Assembly (NCBI RefSeq): GCF_001500315.1 | Contig: NZ_LLER01000009.1 | Location: 1-64,000 of the forward strand | Reading direction: 5' to 3' | Source of the DNA: Staphylococcus auricularis | Lineage (GTDB): Bacteria > Bacillota > Bacilli > Staphylococcales > Staphylococcaceae | Length of the DNA: 64,000 nt | In this document: piece after piece, positions 47,501 to 57,705 of the stretch | How positions within the stretch are numbered: position 1 is the first letter of the stretch | How the letters are laid out: each line of letters opens with the position of its first letter | Notes under the pieces: generated by a model | Database searches by the model: none | What the model was told of the DNA's origin: nothing | The model's input: only the letters and a program-made list of their open reading frames with translations | Program-made: the position numbers and the translations under genes

Positions 47501-49201
47501 ATGGTACTGTATATTATTTTAGCAATTATTATCATTATATTAATTGCTGCGGGTGTATTATTTTATATGCGCTCGAATAAGAGCCAAATCATAGAAAAAG
47601 CAGAGACACGTAAAACCGAAGTCGCTCAATTACCTTACGAAGATAGCGTGTCTCGTCTGTCTGAATTAGAACTTACTGGTGAAATCCAAGAAAAACATGA
47701 TCAATTTAAACAATTGACGTTAGAAAGTGAAACACAATATTTAGCTCCTGTAGAGGAAAAGCTTCATGATGCTGAAACATATTTAGACAAATTCAAATTC
47801 TCTCAAGCACAGTCAGAGGTTGATGAGGCTCACGAATTAATGGATAAATATGAAGCAAATTATCGCCAAATTAATGAAGAGATTGATGAAATTTTAACGA
47901 TTAATCAAAACAGCGATCAACTCTACGAACAATCAAAAACACAATACCGCGAAATGAAACGCGATGTGTTAGCGAACCGTCATCAATATGGTGAAGCAGC
48001 CGAACCACTTGAAGAAGAAATTGATGGCTTAGCACCTGAGCTAGAACAATATGAATCACTAAAAGAAGAAGGAAATTACTTAGAGGCACATGAACATATT
48101 AAAAATCTTAAAAACGATATGACTTATTTAAGAAAAGATATGTCAGAAATTCCTTCTCTGATTAAAGAAGCTCAAAAAGAATTGCCAGGTCAATTCCAAG
48201 ATTTGAAATATGGATGCAGAGACTTGAAGGTTGAAGGCTATGACTTAGATCACGTTAAAATTGATAGCACATTACAAACCTTAAAGACCGAATTAAGCTT
48301 CGTTGAACCAATGATTAGTCGATTAGAACTCGATGAAGCGGACAGTAAACTCAATAGCATCAATGATCGTTTAGACGAAATGTATGACCTCATTGAACAT
48401 GAAATCAACGCTAAAAATACAGTAGAGGAAACAAAAGAAACGATCACAGATAATCTCTTCAGAGCAAAAGAAATGAACTATACGCTACAAACTGAAATTG
48501 ATTACGTCCGTGAAAATTACTACATCGATGAAAATGATTTACAAAACGTACGTCAATTTGAAAACGAAATTCAAAATCTCATCTCAGTATACGATGAAAT
48601 ATTGAAAGAAATGGCTAAATCAGCGGTGCGTTATAGTGAAGTTGAAGACAATCTCGAATACATTAAAGAGCATGTCGATGTCATTAACGACAAACAAGAA
48701 AAACTACAAAATCATCTCATCCAATTACGTGAAGATGAGTCAGAAGCTGAAGACAGCTTATTACGTATTCAAAGTAAAAAAGAAGAAGTTTATCGTAAAT
48801 TGTTAGGTTCTAATCTACCAAGCGTACCTGAACGCTTCATCATCATGAAAAATGAAATTGATTACGAAGTAAGAGAAATCAATAAGAAATTTGATGTGCG
48901 TCCGCTTCACGTTCAACAATTAAAAGATAAAGTGTCTAAAGCCGTCGTTCAAATGAATAAATTTGAAGAAGAAGCAACAGACGTGTTAGTTAATGCGGCT
49001 TACGCTGAAAAACTCATCCAATATGGTAACCGTTACCGTAAAGATTATTCATCTATAGATAAAAGCTTAAACGAAGCTGAACGTCTATTTAAAAATAATC
49101 GTTATAAACGTTCAATTGAAATTGCTGAACAAGCATTGGAAGACGTTGAACCAGGCGTGACAAAAGATATTGAAGCACAGGTCACTGAGTCACAATCATA
49201 A
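47501..49201 (+). CDS. ezrA: Septation ring formation regulator EzrA
   Basis: 566 residues. One N-terminal membrane helix (about 2-22), then an extended cytoplasmic region made of spectrin-like helical bundles, rich in E, K, L and Q, with coiled-coil heptads throughout. It acts at the divisome, controlling FtsZ and coordinating wall enzymes. The ATG follows AGGAGGAG. Length and start agree with Bacillus and Staphylococcus EzrA. Confidence 0.96.
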   Translation: MVLYIILAIIIIILIAAGVLFYMRSNKSQIIEKAETRKTEVAQLPYEDSVSRLSELELTGEIQEKHDQFKQLTLESETQYLAPVEEKLHDAETYLDKFKFSQAQSEVDEAHELMDKYEANYRQINEEIDEILTINQNSDQLYEQSKTQYREMKRDVLANRHQYGEAAEPLEEEIDGLAPELEQYESLKEEGNYLEAHEHIKNLKNDMTYLRKDMSEIPSLIKEAQKELPGQFQDLKYGCRDLKVEGYDLDHVKIDSTLQTLKTELSFVEPMISRLELDEADSKLNSINDRLDEMYDLIEHEINAKNTVEETKETITDNLFRAKEMNYTLQTEIDYVRENYYIDENDLQNVRQFENEIQNLISVYDEILKEMAKSAVRYSEVEDNLEYIKEHVDVINDKQEKLQNHLIQLREDESEAEDSLLRIQSKKEEVYRKLLGSNLPSVPERFIIMKNEIDYEVREINKKFDVRPLHVQQLKDKVSKAVVQMNKFEEEATDVLVNAAYAEKLIQYGNRYRKDYSSIDKSLNEAERLFKNNRYKRSIEIAEQALEDVEPGVTKDIEAQVTESQS

Positions 49202-49229
49202 AACAGCAGACATATCACGAGAAATAGCT

Positions 49230-49281
49230 AACTCCTTCTAAGGTTCTACGATAAAGTGGAATCTTGAGAAGGAGTTTTTTT
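49230..49281 (+). terminator. Terminator after ezrA
   Basis: ACTCCTTCT pairs with AGAAGGAGT, with an inner AAGGTTC/GAATCTT helix, followed by seven T residues. Confidence 0.85.
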
Positions 49282-49432
49282 ACGATTTTATCATTTTGTC
49301 AGTTTGCCTCTTTTGTTTCAGGCGGCTTATAGCGTATAATACTATATTGTCTATAAATCAGAATATAGAAATAAGAACGCGTGAGCGATTCACCGTATGT
49401 TATGATTAAACGGAATAGAAGAGGTGAGTTAA

Positions 49433-50572
49433 GTGATATACTTAGATAACGCAGCGACGACGAAACCTAACCATTCTGTGTTAGAAACGTATATTAAAGC
49501 AAATGAAGCTGTGTATTTTAACCCGAACAGTCCTCACAAAGCAGGGTTACAAGGTGAGCAATTATTACAACGCGCAAAAAACCAAATTACTGAGCTATTC
49601 GATATCACTTCAGAATTTGATTTAATTTTCACCAGTGGGGCCACTGAATCTAACAATTTAGCTATTAAAGGGATCGCATATAAAAAGAAAGATGTAGCTG
49701 ATGAAATTATCACATCAGTATTAGAACATCCTTCTGTGCTAGAAGTCGTGCGTTCACTCGAAGATGAAGGCTTTACTGTTAAATATGTCAACGTCACTGA
49801 AGATGGACAAATCGATACAGATCATCTTCAATCATTGATGACTGATCGGGTAGGTCTTGTGACTTGTATGCACGTGAATAATATTATGGGGCAAGTTCAA
49901 CCTGTTGAAAAGGTCTCTGAGATCGTCCAACAATATCCAAAAGCACATTTACATGTGGACGCTGTACAAGCGATTGGTAAAGTGCCGCTCTACTTTGATC
50001 ATGTCGATAGTTTGAGTCTTAGTGGTCATAAATTCCATGGATTGAAAGGGCAAGGTTTACTATTTGTCCGTAATTTACATCAATTGACACCGATTATTCA
50101 TGGGGGAGGACAAGAATATGGCTTGCGAAGCGGTACAGTAAATCTTCCGATGAATGTGGCAGTCGTGAAAGCATTAAAACATGCTGTACAAGATACGGAA
50201 ACAACAAATGAAAAATTAGCCTATTTCAACCAAACTTTACGTGAATTTATCCAACAATATCCTGGTGTTTATATCAATTCACCGAAAGAGGCAGCGCCGC
50301 ACATTTTAAATATCAGCTTCCCAGGGGTTAAAGGTGAAGTACTCGTCAACGCATTTTCAAAATACGATATCATGATATCTACCACTAGTGCATGTGCTTC
50401 TAAAAAAGCAACCCTTAATGAGGTTTTACTTGCCATGAATGTGGATAAAACACGAATTGAAGGCAGTATTAGAATTTCTATGAGTAGTGAAACTTCTGAA
50501 GAGGACATAGAAGCATTCAAAGCTCAATTCGAAAATGTTTATGAAGAAGTTAAGGAGTTGTTACAAAAATGA
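49433..50572 (+). CDS. nifS: Cysteine desulfurase (NifS/NifZ type)
   Basis: 379-residue class V PLP enzyme. PLP lysine is K200 in [12 protein letters not shown] and the persulfide cysteine is C321 in [11 protein letters not shown]. It provides sulfur to ThiI, whose gene starts inside its stop codon (ATGA, 4-base overlap). The GTG 49433 is preceded by AGAGGTGAG. In Bacillus the equivalent pair is nifZ-thiI. The chain is independent of the suf locus. Confidence 0.93.
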   Translation: MIYLDNAATTKPNHSVLETYIKANEAVYFNPNSPHKAGLQGEQLLQRAKNQITELFDITSEFDLIFTSGATESNNLAIKGIAYKKKDVADEIITSVLEHPSVLEVVRSLEDEGFTVKYVNVTEDGQIDTDHLQSLMTDRVGLVTCMHVNNIMGQVQPVEKVSEIVQQYPKAHLHVDAVQAIGKVPLYFDHVDSLSLSGHKFHGLKGQGLLFVRNLHQLTPIIHGGGQEYGLRSGTVNLPMNVAVVKALKHAVQDTETTNEKLAYFNQTLREFIQQYPGVYINSPKEAAPHILNISFPGVKGEVLVNAFSKYDIMISTTSACASKKATLNEVLLAMNVDKTRIEGSIRISMSSETSEEDIEAFKAQFENVYEEVKELLQK

Positions 50573-51792
50573 TATATGATCATATCCTTGTGCGATATGG
50601 CGAATTGACACTAAAAGGAGCGAATCGAAAAACGTTCGTCAGTCAATTACGATCTAATACGAAAAAAGCACTTATGCCGTTACAAGGGTATAAAGTGAAT
50701 GCCAATCGCGACAGAATGTATATTGAGCTCGAACCGGATGCACCCCTTGATGAAATGCTTGATCGTTTATCAGGTGTCTTCGGTATTCGCTCAATCAGCC
50801 CAGTACTAAAAATAGACAAAACACTTGAAGCTGCGAACCAACAAGCGATTGCATTTGCGCAAAATTATGCGCAAGGCGACTCATTTAAAATAGAAGTGAA
50901 ACGTTCTGATAAACAATTCCCAATGGAAACCTTTGAACTGCAACGCGATATTGGGGAAGCGGTATTAAAAAATACAACCGGTATTCACGTAGATGTGAAA
51001 TACCCAGATCATACAATCAAAGTTGAGGTCCGTCTCGATGCGATTTATGTGTATGATCAAATCATTGAAGGTGCAGGCGGCTTACCTGTGGGTACAGGTG
51101 GTAAAACATTACTCATGCTTTCTGGTGGGATCGATTCACCCGTTGCAGGCATGGAAGTGATGCGTCGTGGTGTCACTGTAGAAGCAATTCATTTCCACAG
51201 TCCACCATTTACAAGTGATAAAGCGAAAGAGAAAGTCATCGAACTAACACGTATTTTAGCGGGACGCGTGGGTACAATTAAGCTCCACATCGTGCCGTTT
51301 ACAGAACTACAAAAACAAGTGAACAAAGTCGTTCATGAACGTTATACGATGACTTCTACACGTCGCATGATGATGCGAGTGGCGGATAAACTCGTTCATC
51401 GTATTGGCGCAGATGCGATCGTGAATGGGGAAAATCTAGGTCAAGTTGCGAGTCAGACGCTTAAAAGCATGTATGCGATTAACCATGTGACGTCAACTCC
51501 AGTTTTAAGACCATTATTGACACTAGATAAAGAAGAGATTGTGAAAAAAGCGAAAGCGATTGGCACGTATGAAACGTCTATTCAACCATTTGAAGATTGC
51601 TGTACGATTTTCACACCAAAAAATCCAGTGACTGAACCTAACTTCGAAAAGGTTGAACAATATGAAAGTGGCTATGATTTTGAAGAAATGATAGAACGTG
51701 CAGTGGATGGCGTAGAAACGCTTACGATCACGAAAGATTATCAAAGTGATAAAGATCGCGAAACAGATGCATTAGCAGAAGATCTCTTTTAA
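50569..51792 (+). CDS. thiI: tRNA 4-thiouridine synthase ThiI
   Basis: 407 residues: N-terminal ferredoxin-like and THUMP domains (about 1-165) and a PP-loop AANH-type domain with [10 protein letters not shown] (about 184-193). There is no C-terminal rhodanese domain, as usual in Gram-positives. It modifies U8 of tRNA and may feed thiazole synthesis. It is translationally coupled to the cysteine desulfurase upstream. Confidence 0.96.
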   Translation: MIYDHILVRYGELTLKGANRKTFVSQLRSNTKKALMPLQGYKVNANRDRMYIELEPDAPLDEMLDRLSGVFGIRSISPVLKIDKTLEAANQQAIAFAQNYAQGDSFKIEVKRSDKQFPMETFELQRDIGEAVLKNTTGIHVDVKYPDHTIKVEVRLDAIYVYDQIIEGAGGLPVGTGGKTLLMLSGGIDSPVAGMEVMRRGVTVEAIHFHSPPFTSDKAKEKVIELTRILAGRVGTIKLHIVPFTELQKQVNKVVHERYTMTSTRRMMMRVADKLVHRIGADAIVNGENLGQVASQTLKSMYAINHVTSTPVLRPLLTLDKEEIVKKAKAIGTYETSIQPFEDCCTIFTPKNPVTEPNFEKVEQYESGYDFEEMIERAVDGVETLTITKDYQSDKDRETDALAEDLF

Positions 51793-51847
51793 TCTTCACT
51801 AGAAGTTCTATAGTAATAAAATAGGTAAAAGCACATAGATAATGGAC

Positions 51848-51893
51848 GCCAGCATATCGATACGATATATGACGATATGTTGGCTTATTTTAT
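51848..51893 (+). terminator. Terminator after thiI
   Basis: GCCAGCATATCG (51848-51859) pairs with CGATATGTTGGC (51873-51884), followed by TTATTTT. Confidence 0.8.
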
Positions 51894-51961
51894 ATCGATG
51901 GCATGTATTATCGAAAAGTTGGATCAACATGAAAGGTTTAAACAGAAAGGGTGGATGGGAC

Positions 51962-52732
51962 ATGGAATGGGATATAACTTTAATCTTAATTGTCATAGCA
52001 TTTGGTTTTTTAGCTGCATTTATCGATGCAGTTGTAGGGGGTGGCGGTTTGATTTCCATTCCTGCCTTGTTATCAATTGGACTGTCGCCAGCTGTCGCAT
52101 TAGGGACGAACAAGTTAGCGAGTTCATTTGGTTCACTCACCAGTGCGCTACGCTTCTTAAGAGCTGGTCATGTAGATATTAAAATCGTCCTGCGCCTGAT
52201 GCCACTTATTTTTATCTTATCTATGGGTGGTGCGACATTAGCGACGATGTTGCCGTCACAATTACTAAAACCTATCGTGATTGTTGTCTTAACGCTTGTA
52301 CTTATATATACGTTATTTAAAAAAGAGTGGGGAGATGTGCGTACATTTCAACGTCTCACGGTTATAAAGGCGATCATCTTTGCAGCGTTGATGGGACTCA
52401 TCGGCTTCTACGATGGCTTTTTAGGTGGTGGTACTGGTTCGTTTATGTTGTTTGTGTTACTTATGTTTGGCTTTGACTTTCTCAGTGCGGCTGGGAATGC
52501 GAAAGTGTTAAACTTTGCTTCTAATATAGGTGCCTTAATATTATTCATGATATTAGGTCAGGTGAACTATCTGTACGGGCTTGTAATGGCTGCAAGTATG
52601 ATTGCTGGGTCATTTGTAGGGGCGCAGTTTGCGATCAGTAAGGGCGTTGGCTATGTAAAAGCTTTATTTGTCATTGTGACCCTACTGTTAATCATTAAAA
52701 ATACGTATGACTATATCATGCAACTTCTTTAA
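51962..52732 (+). CDS. TSUP-family membrane transporter (TauE/SafE)
   Basis: 256 residues with about eight hydrophobic segments. The two family repeats are visible: FIDAVVGGGGLISIPALL near the start and FYDGFLGGGTGSFMLF in the middle. The family exports sulfite, sulfoacetate or related anions. The real start is ATG 51962; the frame is open 120 bases earlier, but that part overlaps the thiI terminator. It lies near a sulfur-handling pair, which may be coincidence. Confidence 0.88.
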   Translation: MEWDITLILIVIAFGFLAAFIDAVVGGGGLISIPALLSIGLSPAVALGTNKLASSFGSLTSALRFLRAGHVDIKIVLRLMPLIFILSMGGATLATMLPSQLLKPIVIVVLTLVLIYTLFKKEWGDVRTFQRLTVIKAIIFAALMGLIGFYDGFLGGGTGSFMLFVLLMFGFDFLSAAGNAKVLNFASNIGALILFMILGQVNYLYGLVMAASMIAGSFVGAQFAISKGVGYVKALFVIVTLLLIIKNTYDYIMQLL

Positions 52733-52754
52733 GGTGGAGCATACATATCATATT

Positions 52755-52795
52755 GAACTCAATGCGTGTTTTTGACACGCATTTGAGTTCTTTTT
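52755..52795 (+). terminator. Terminator after the TSUP gene
   Basis: GAACTCAATGCGTGT (52755-52769) pairs with ACACGCATTTGAGTTC (52775-52790), followed by TTTTT. Confidence 0.92.
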
Positions 52796-52950
52796 AATTG
52801 TTGAATGTTTAAATCGCTTACATGCATATTCCACAAGTTTTTAGATAGAAGAAATAAGTATATTATATATTTTTAATAGATGGTATACATTGCTTTATCA
52901 ATTGTGTTTAAATAAGAACAACAAAGCAAATTTCCAGAAGAGGTGAGTTT

Positions 52951-53925
52951 ATGTCGAACAAGAGAATCATAGCCCTTGTGTTAGCTGTTGTGATCGTTAT
53001 CGGTGGCATTGTGATGAGTTCTATTTCTGCAATCGTCTCGAATGTGGTTACAGAAGCAGATACATATATGTATGGAGAGGTACCAGAAAAAGAAGGAGAT
53101 CCAACGCAACGTATCGCACATCTTTCATTAGAGGGTGAAATCGTCGAGGGAGGCGGCGGTTTCATGGGCGATGGTTATAATCATACTGAATTTTTAGAAC
53201 AACTAGATAATGTGAAAAATGATGAGACGGTTAAAGGGGTATTATTAACGGTCGATACGCCAGGAGGTAGTACATACGCAAGTGATGAAATCTACCAGAA
53301 GATCAAAGAAATTAAGCATAAAGGCAAAAAGATTTATGTACAGATGAAAACAATGGCCGCTTCAGGTGGTTACTACATCTCAGCACCTGCAGATAAAATA
53401 TATGCTGGACCACAAACCACTACGGGATCAATCGGTGTCATTATGAGTAATACGGATTACACTGGCTTACAAGAAAAATTAGGCATTAAAGAAAATGTGT
53501 TCAAATCAGGTGAACATAAAGACATATTGAGTAGTTCAAGAAAGATGACACAAGAAGAGCGAAACATCATGCAATCTATTATTGATGATAGTTTTGATCG
53601 CTTTGTGAATATCGTCAAAGATGGCCGAAATATGAATGAGAAAAAGGTACGTGAACTTGCTGACGGTAGAATTTATACGGCTCAACAAGCGAAATCCAAC
53701 GGCCTGATTGATGAAATTGGTTATGAAGATGATGTTATTAAGGGATTGAGTAAAGAAATTAAAGTAGATCAACCGGAAGTATTTGAATATGATGCTTCAG
53801 GCAGCTTCTTCACACTATTCAATGTAAAATCTACTGTACAGGGTCTCAAATCAGATGTAAAAGCAATTAAAAGCGTCATCACGAATGATACCCAAGCGAA
53901 ACCCATGTACCTTTATGAAGGATAG
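52951..53925 (+). CDS. sppA: Signal peptide peptidase SppA
   Basis: 324 residues, S49 family. One N-terminal membrane anchor (about 5-30) is followed by the protease domain with Ser nucleophile S138 (MAASGGYYIS) and general base K190 (SGEHKDIL). The 52-residue spacing is the same as in B. subtilis SppA (S147/K199). It degrades leftover signal peptides. GAGGTGAG precedes ATG 52951. An RDD-protein gene follows directly, as in Bacillus. Confidence 0.95.
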   Translation: MSNKRIIALVLAVVIVIGGIVMSSISAIVSNVVTEADTYMYGEVPEKEGDPTQRIAHLSLEGEIVEGGGGFMGDGYNHTEFLEQLDNVKNDETVKGVLLTVDTPGGSTYASDEIYQKIKEIKHKGKKIYVQMKTMAASGGYYISAPADKIYAGPQTTTGSIGVIMSNTDYTGLQEKLGIKENVFKSGEHKDILSSSRKMTQEERNIMQSIIDDSFDRFVNIVKDGRNMNEKKVRELADGRIYTAQQAKSNGLIDEIGYEDDVIKGLSKEIKVDQPEVFEYDASGSFFTLFNVKSTVQGLKSDVKAIKSVITNDTQAKPMYLYEG

Positions 53926-53934
53926 GTGATCGAG

Positions 53935-54489
53935 ATGGTAGAAATATATAATGGTAAGCAATATGTCCAGCAACCAGCGGAAATACTTGCATCAAACCGT
54001 GAAGATCCGAAACAAGCGCAACTCAATCATGACGCACTAGCAAAACAATTATATGCGGGTTTTGGGATTCGTTTATTGAGCTATATTATTGATATATTGG
54101 TGCTCTTTGGCATTAAAAGTTTGATTTTAACACCGATTTATCATTTTACTCACATTGATGAGGTAGAGCTACTCATTCCATATCTAGGTATTGATCACAT
54201 CTTAGATGCACTCTTTTTCTATTTGTATTTTGTCTTAATGACAAAATACTTTAAACAGACGTTAGGTAAAATGATTTGTAATATTCGTGTGGAACGTATT
54301 GATAGACAACGTTTAACATGGTCAGACGTCTTGTTTAGGGAGTGGATCGGTAGAATTATTAGCGGGTTATTTTTAAATTTACCTTATCTAGTGATCGCTT
54401 TTACAAATAAACATAGAGGGATTCATGATTATGTCGCTGATACGGTCGTGATTAGAAATAAATTAGAACATCTTTTCTATATGAAGTAA
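53935..54489 (+). CDS. RDD-family membrane protein
   Basis: 184 residues. The RDD hallmark 'GFGIRLLSYIIDILVLF' lies at about 42-58, where R and D are conserved, followed by further hydrophobic segments and a C-terminal HRGIHDYVADTVV. ATG 53935 has AGGTGAT 4-5 bases upstream; an upstream GTG overlaps this RBS. Start lies 9 bases after sppA, and the pair is an operon. B. subtilis YteJ, next to SppA, has the same domain. The function is unclear. Confidence 0.88.
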   Translation: MVEIYNGKQYVQQPAEILASNREDPKQAQLNHDALAKQLYAGFGIRLLSYIIDILVLFGIKSLILTPIYHFTHIDEVELLIPYLGIDHILDALFFYLYFVLMTKYFKQTLGKMICNIRVERIDRQRLTWSDVLFREWIGRIISGLFLNLPYLVIAFTNKHRGIHDYVADTVVIRNKLEHLFYMK

Positions 54490-54515
54490 TGTCATATCGC
54501 GTGAAGTGTCATGAG

Positions 54516-54544
54516 TTTAAAATCATGGACCCACCATGTATAAT
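54516..54544 (+). promoter_or_regulatory. Promoter of tpx
   Basis: TTTAAA at 54516-54521, a 17-base spacer and TATAAT at 54539-54544. The -10 is overlapped by the dyad at 54541-54556. Confidence 0.65.
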
Positions 54545-54556
54545 ACAACTGTATTA
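54541..54556. promoter_or_regulatory. TACA-nn-TGTA dyad overlapping the tpx -10 box
   Basis: TAATACA-AC-TGTATTA has perfect 7-base arms around two central bases. The core TACANNTGTA is the site type used by BlaI/MecI/CopY repressors. Confidence 0.4.
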
Positions 54557-54586
54557 AGCATCAAGTATAAATGGAGGCAGCATATT

Positions 54587-55069
54587 ATGACTGAAATTAC
54601 ATTTAAAAACGATCCTATGACATTGGCAGGAAATGAGGTTGAAGAGGGACAACAAGCACCTGATTTCACTGTATTAGATAACGATTTAAATGAAGTATCA
54701 TTATCAGATTATAAAGGTAAAAAGAAATTAATTAGTGTCGTACCTTCTATAGACACAGGTGTTTGTGATCAACAAACTCGTCAATTTAACGAACAAGCAG
54801 CGGAAGAAGACGGTGTCGTACTTACGATTTCTTTTGCTCAAAAAAGATGGTGTGCGTCAAGCGGCTTAGATAACGTCATCACATTAAGTGACCACCGTGA
54901 CTTATCATTTGGTAAAGCGTACGGTGTCGTAATGGAGGACTTAAGATTACTTGCGCGTTCAGTATTTGTAGTAGATGCAAATGATCAAATCGTCTACAAA
55001 CAAATCGTAGCTGAAGGTACAGATTTCCCTGATTTTGATTCTGCACTTTCTGCATATCGTAATGCATAA
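54587..55069 (+). CDS. tpx: Thiol peroxidase Tpx, with a four-residue gap in a conserved motif
   Basis: 160 residues (about 164 is usual). Peroxidatic C60 is in [14 protein letters not shown] and resolving C89 is in [12 protein letters not shown]. In the family the resolving Cys is preceded by S-x-D-L-P-F-A; here it is S82-F83-A84, so four residues (normally ADLP or similar) are absent with the frame kept. The two cysteines are 29 apart instead of 33. ATG 54587 has TGGAGG upstream; the earlier Met at 54536 lies in the promoter. The enzyme reduces hydroperoxides with thioredoxin. Whether the shortened form is active is open. Confidence 0.92.
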   Translation: MTEITFKNDPMTLAGNEVEEGQQAPDFTVLDNDLNEVSLSDYKGKKKLISVVPSIDTGVCDQQTRQFNEQAAEEDGVVLTISFAQKRWCASSGLDNVITLSDHRDLSFGKAYGVVMEDLRLLARSVFVVDANDQIVYKQIVAEGTDFPDFDSALSAYRNA

Positions 55070-55122
55070 TTGAATGAATCATCATACGACGCATAGTCAT
55101 CATTTTTGACAATATATTAGCG

Positions 55123-55188
55123 ACTGTCCATAATTATTTAGGAAATTGGTATAAGTAAGCCCAACCTAACGATTATGGGCAGTTTTTT
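55123..55188 (+). terminator. Long terminator hairpin after tpx
   Basis: ACTGTCCATAAT pairs with ATTATGGGCAGT (one mismatch), with an inner TTAGG-TTGG/CCAA-CCTAA helix, followed by TTTTTT. Confidence 0.8.
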
Positions 55189-55203
55189 AGAAAGGAACGT
55201 TAC

Positions 55204-56124
55204 ATGGCACAAGAACAAACGATAATGGAACAGTTATTTAAAGTTTTAGAAGATAAAGCCAAAACTTTACATGAAGAGAATGGGCAAAGTTTAATTGAAA
55301 ACCTTGGCCTTGCGATGGAAGATGTTTATCGCAACCAACGAGATTTACTTGAACAAGCAACGATGCAAGACAGAAGAAAAGCGTTTCAGTTCGCGTATTT
55401 GAGCATTTTACAACAAGAAGAAGTGCAAGCGAATCATCAAATTACACCAGATTCTATCGGACTCATCCTTGGCTTTTTAGTGAAACAATTTGTGGGAGAT
55501 CCAGAGTCTCTCCAAGTTGCTGACATTGCAAGTGGGGCAGGACATCTCAGTGCAACCATCCATGAAATCATTACTGATACAACGTTAATGCATCATCTTG
55601 TAGAAGTAGATCCTGTACTCTCTCGTGTTAGTGTGCATTTAGCGAACTTCTTAGAAATTCCGTTTGATGTTTATCCGCAAGATGCAATCCAACCTCTACC
55701 ATTTGAGGATGCAGATGTTGTGATCGGTGATTTACCTATTGGCTATTATCCATTAGATGAACGCAGTCATGAGATGAACTTAGGTTTTGATGAAGGTCAT
55801 AGTTATGCGCATTATCTATTGATCGAACAAGCACTTGATGCATTGAAACAATCTGGCTATGCATTTTTAATCGTGCCGAGTGATATTTTTGAAGGAGAAC
55901 ATGTGAAACAGTTGCAAAATTATATTGCTACAGAAGCAGAAATGCAAGCCTTCTTAAATTTACCAACAACCTTATTTAAAAACGAAAAAGCACGTAAATC
56001 GATTTTAATTTTACAACGTAAAGAGCCGAAAGTAACTAAACCTGTGGAAGTTTTACTCGCGAATATTCCAGACTTCAAAAACCCACAACAATTCCAAGCA
56101 TTCTTACAAGATTTGAATCAATGA
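55204..56124 (+). CDS. ytxK: YtxK-type class I SAM-dependent methyltransferase
   Basis: 306 residues. An N-terminal helical part (about 1-95) precedes a Rossmann domain with SAM motif DIASGAGHLSATI (about 102-114). The amino-methyltransferase-like motif GDLPIGYYP (about 178-186) stands in place of NPPY. It resembles the N6-adenine methylase fold, but there is no sign of a restriction partner. The substrate is unknown. It precedes ackA, as in Bacillus, though with its own RBS (AGAAAGGAA). Confidence 0.85.
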   Translation: MAQEQTIMEQLFKVLEDKAKTLHEENGQSLIENLGLAMEDVYRNQRDLLEQATMQDRRKAFQFAYLSILQQEEVQANHQITPDSIGLILGFLVKQFVGDPESLQVADIASGAGHLSATIHEIITDTTLMHHLVEVDPVLSRVSVHLANFLEIPFDVYPQDAIQPLPFEDADVVIGDLPIGYYPLDERSHEMNLGFDEGHSYAHYLLIEQALDALKQSGYAFLIVPSDIFEGEHVKQLQNYIATEAEMQAFLNLPTTLFKNEKARKSILILQRKEPKVTKPVEVLLANIPDFKNPQQFQAFLQDLNQ

Positions 56125-56163
56125 ATCGACACAAATCATCCAAAAAATTAAACTGTAACACTC

Positions 56164-56192
56164 TTGAAATCGCTCTGTATTAATGATTAAAT
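56164..56192 (+). promoter_or_regulatory. Promoter of ackA
   Basis: TTGAAA at 56164-56169, a 17-base spacer and TTAAAT at 56187-56192 with an extended TGA. A cre-like TGAAATCGCTCTGT overlaps it but matches only 11 of 14 positions, so CcpA control is not claimed. Confidence 0.5.
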
Positions 56193-56234
56193 AGAATTGT
56201 ATAACAAATAAAGGAAATTGGAGGCCAATGGCTT

Positions 56235-57434
56235 ATGTCAAAATTAATTTTGGCGATTAACGCAGGTAGTTCTTCACTTAAATTTCAACTTATTGAAATG
56301 CCAGAAGAAAAGTTAATCACTAAGGGTTTAGTTGAACGAATCGGATTAAAAGATTCTGTATTTACGATCGAAGTAAATGGGGAAAAAATTAAAGAAGTTA
56401 ATGATTTAGATAATCACGAAGAAGCAGTCAATATCATGTTAGATAGCTTCCAAAAACATGGTATCATCGACAGCATTTACGATATTGATGGTACAGGACA
56501 CCGCGTCGTGCACGGTGGTGAAATCTTCCCAACATCTGCCGTTGTTACAGATGAAGTCGAAGAAAAAATTGAGTCTCTCAGCGAATTAGCACCGTTGCAT
56601 AACCCTGCGAACTTAATGGGTATCCGTGCGTTCAGAAAATTACTTCCAGACATTCCACATGTCGCTGTATTTGATACATCATTCCACCAAACTATGCCAG
56701 AAAAAGCTTATTTATACAGCTTACCTTATCAATACTATAAAGATTATGGTATCCGTAAATATGGTTTCCATGGTACAAGTCATAAATATGTGTCACAACG
56801 CGCAGCTGAAATCTTAGATAAACCAATTGAAGAATTACGTATTATTTCTTGCCACATTGGTAATGGGGCTTCAATTGCAGCTATCGATGGTGGTAAATCT
56901 GTAGATACTTCTATGGGCTTCACACCATTAGCAGGTGTGACAATGGGTACGCGTTCAGGTAACATCGACCCAGCGTTAATTCCATTTATTATGGAAAAAA
57001 CAGGCAAAACAGCTGAAGAAGTATTAAACATTTTAAATAAAGAATCTGGTCTACTTGGTATTTCAGGTACTTCAAGTGACTTAAGAGATATCAGTGAAGA
57101 AGCAGCAGAAGGTCATGAACGTGCACAACTTGCATTAGACGTATTTGCGAGCCGTATCCACAAATACATCGGTTCTTATGCGACACGTATGCACGGCGTA
57201 GATGTGATCATCTTCACTGCAGGTATCGGTGAAAACTCAGACGAAGTAAGAGCTAAAGTGCTCGAAGGTCTAGAATTCATGGGTGTTTACTGGGATGTTA
57301 AGAAAAATGAAACCATCAGTGGAGAAGGATTCATTAACTATCCTCATTCACCAGTCAAAGTCATGGTTATCCCAACAAATGAAGAAGTTATGATTGCACG
57401 TGACGTTGTCGATTTCGGTGAACTTCACGATTAA
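56235..57434 (+). CDS. ackA: Acetate kinase
   Basis: 399 residues. The phosphate-binding motif [14 protein letters not shown] is at the start. RVVHGGE contains the substrate His/Arg region. The ATP-binding block is [12 protein letters not shown], and [11 protein letters not shown] is also present. It makes ATP and acetate from acetyl phosphate, or the reverse. RBS TTGGAGG precedes ATG 56235. It is the counterpart of acsA in acetate metabolism. Confidence 0.97.
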   Translation: MSKLILAINAGSSSLKFQLIEMPEEKLITKGLVERIGLKDSVFTIEVNGEKIKEVNDLDNHEEAVNIMLDSFQKHGIIDSIYDIDGTGHRVVHGGEIFPTSAVVTDEVEEKIESLSELAPLHNPANLMGIRAFRKLLPDIPHVAVFDTSFHQTMPEKAYLYSLPYQYYKDYGIRKYGFHGTSHKYVSQRAAEILDKPIEELRIISCHIGNGASIAAIDGGKSVDTSMGFTPLAGVTMGTRSGNIDPALIPFIMEKTGKTAEEVLNILNKESGLLGISGTSSDLRDISEEAAEGHERAQLALDVFASRIHKYIGSYATRMHGVDVIIFTAGIGENSDEVRAKVLEGLEFMGVYWDVKKNETISGEGFINYPHSPVKVMVIPTNEEVMIARDVVDFGELHD

Positions 57435-57471
57435 TCTTTAAATAATTGAGTTTTAAAATTAATTACAAATC

Positions 57472-57514
57472 AAAGCCACTAAATCATTTGAATAGATGTT
57501 TTAGTGGCTTTTTC
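57472..57514 (+). terminator. Terminator after ackA
   Basis: AAAGCCACTAAA pairs with TTTAGTGGCTTT, with an inner CAT/ATG, followed by TTTT. Confidence 0.88.
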
Positions 57515-57539
57515 TATAGGTATGTAGAGTTGCAAAGTT

Positions 57540-57650
57540 TTATAATCAGCAGGGGATCGAGAACCAATTTCTCACAACGTGAAGCGGGGGAGTGTGTGTC
57601 GTTTCTGCAAGCCAGTTTAGTTTTTTCTCTTTATGAGGGTAGTCTGTAAA
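57540..57650. other. G+C-richer unexplained segment between ackA and usp
   Basis: The stretch has about 50% G+C over 57551-57619, well above the other spacers in this window. It has an upstream TATAAT (57541-57546), a short GAGAA/TTCTC inverted repeat, and G-run and GTGTGTGT blocks. A T-rich run follows. It sits between two terminators. It has no believable frame. It may be a dispersed repeat remnant or a small RNA. Confidence 0.35.
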
Positions 57651-57665
57651 AATAGACATAAAAAA

Positions 57666-57688
57666 GCACAGACAGTAACTGCCTGTGC
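57666..57688 (-). terminator. Terminator of the usp gene
   Basis: GCACAGACAG (57666-57675) pairs with CTGCCTGTGC (57679-57688) with one mismatch. T residues follow on the minus strand. Confidence 0.85.
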
Positions 57689-57705
57689 GTGAAATATATC
57701 ATTTA

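Noticed and set aside
52809-52822. cre-like TTAAATCGCTTACA before sppA
   Set aside because: 12 of 14, but far from the gene, with no visible promoter and no metabolic reason for CcpA control.
55204-56124. Restriction-modification methylase
   Set aside because: The gene resembles an N6-adenine methylase fold, but it sits at the ytxK locus without a restriction partner and the motif is GDLPIGYYP, not NPPY.
56165-56178. cre-like TGAAATCGCTCTGT before ackA
   Set aside because: Only 11 of 14 positions match, including a broken right arm, so it is not listed as a site although ackA is a plausible CcpA target.
57446-57649. 67-codon frame after ackA
   Set aside because: It runs through the ackA terminator and the odd G+C-richer segment; no RBS and no protein-like composition.
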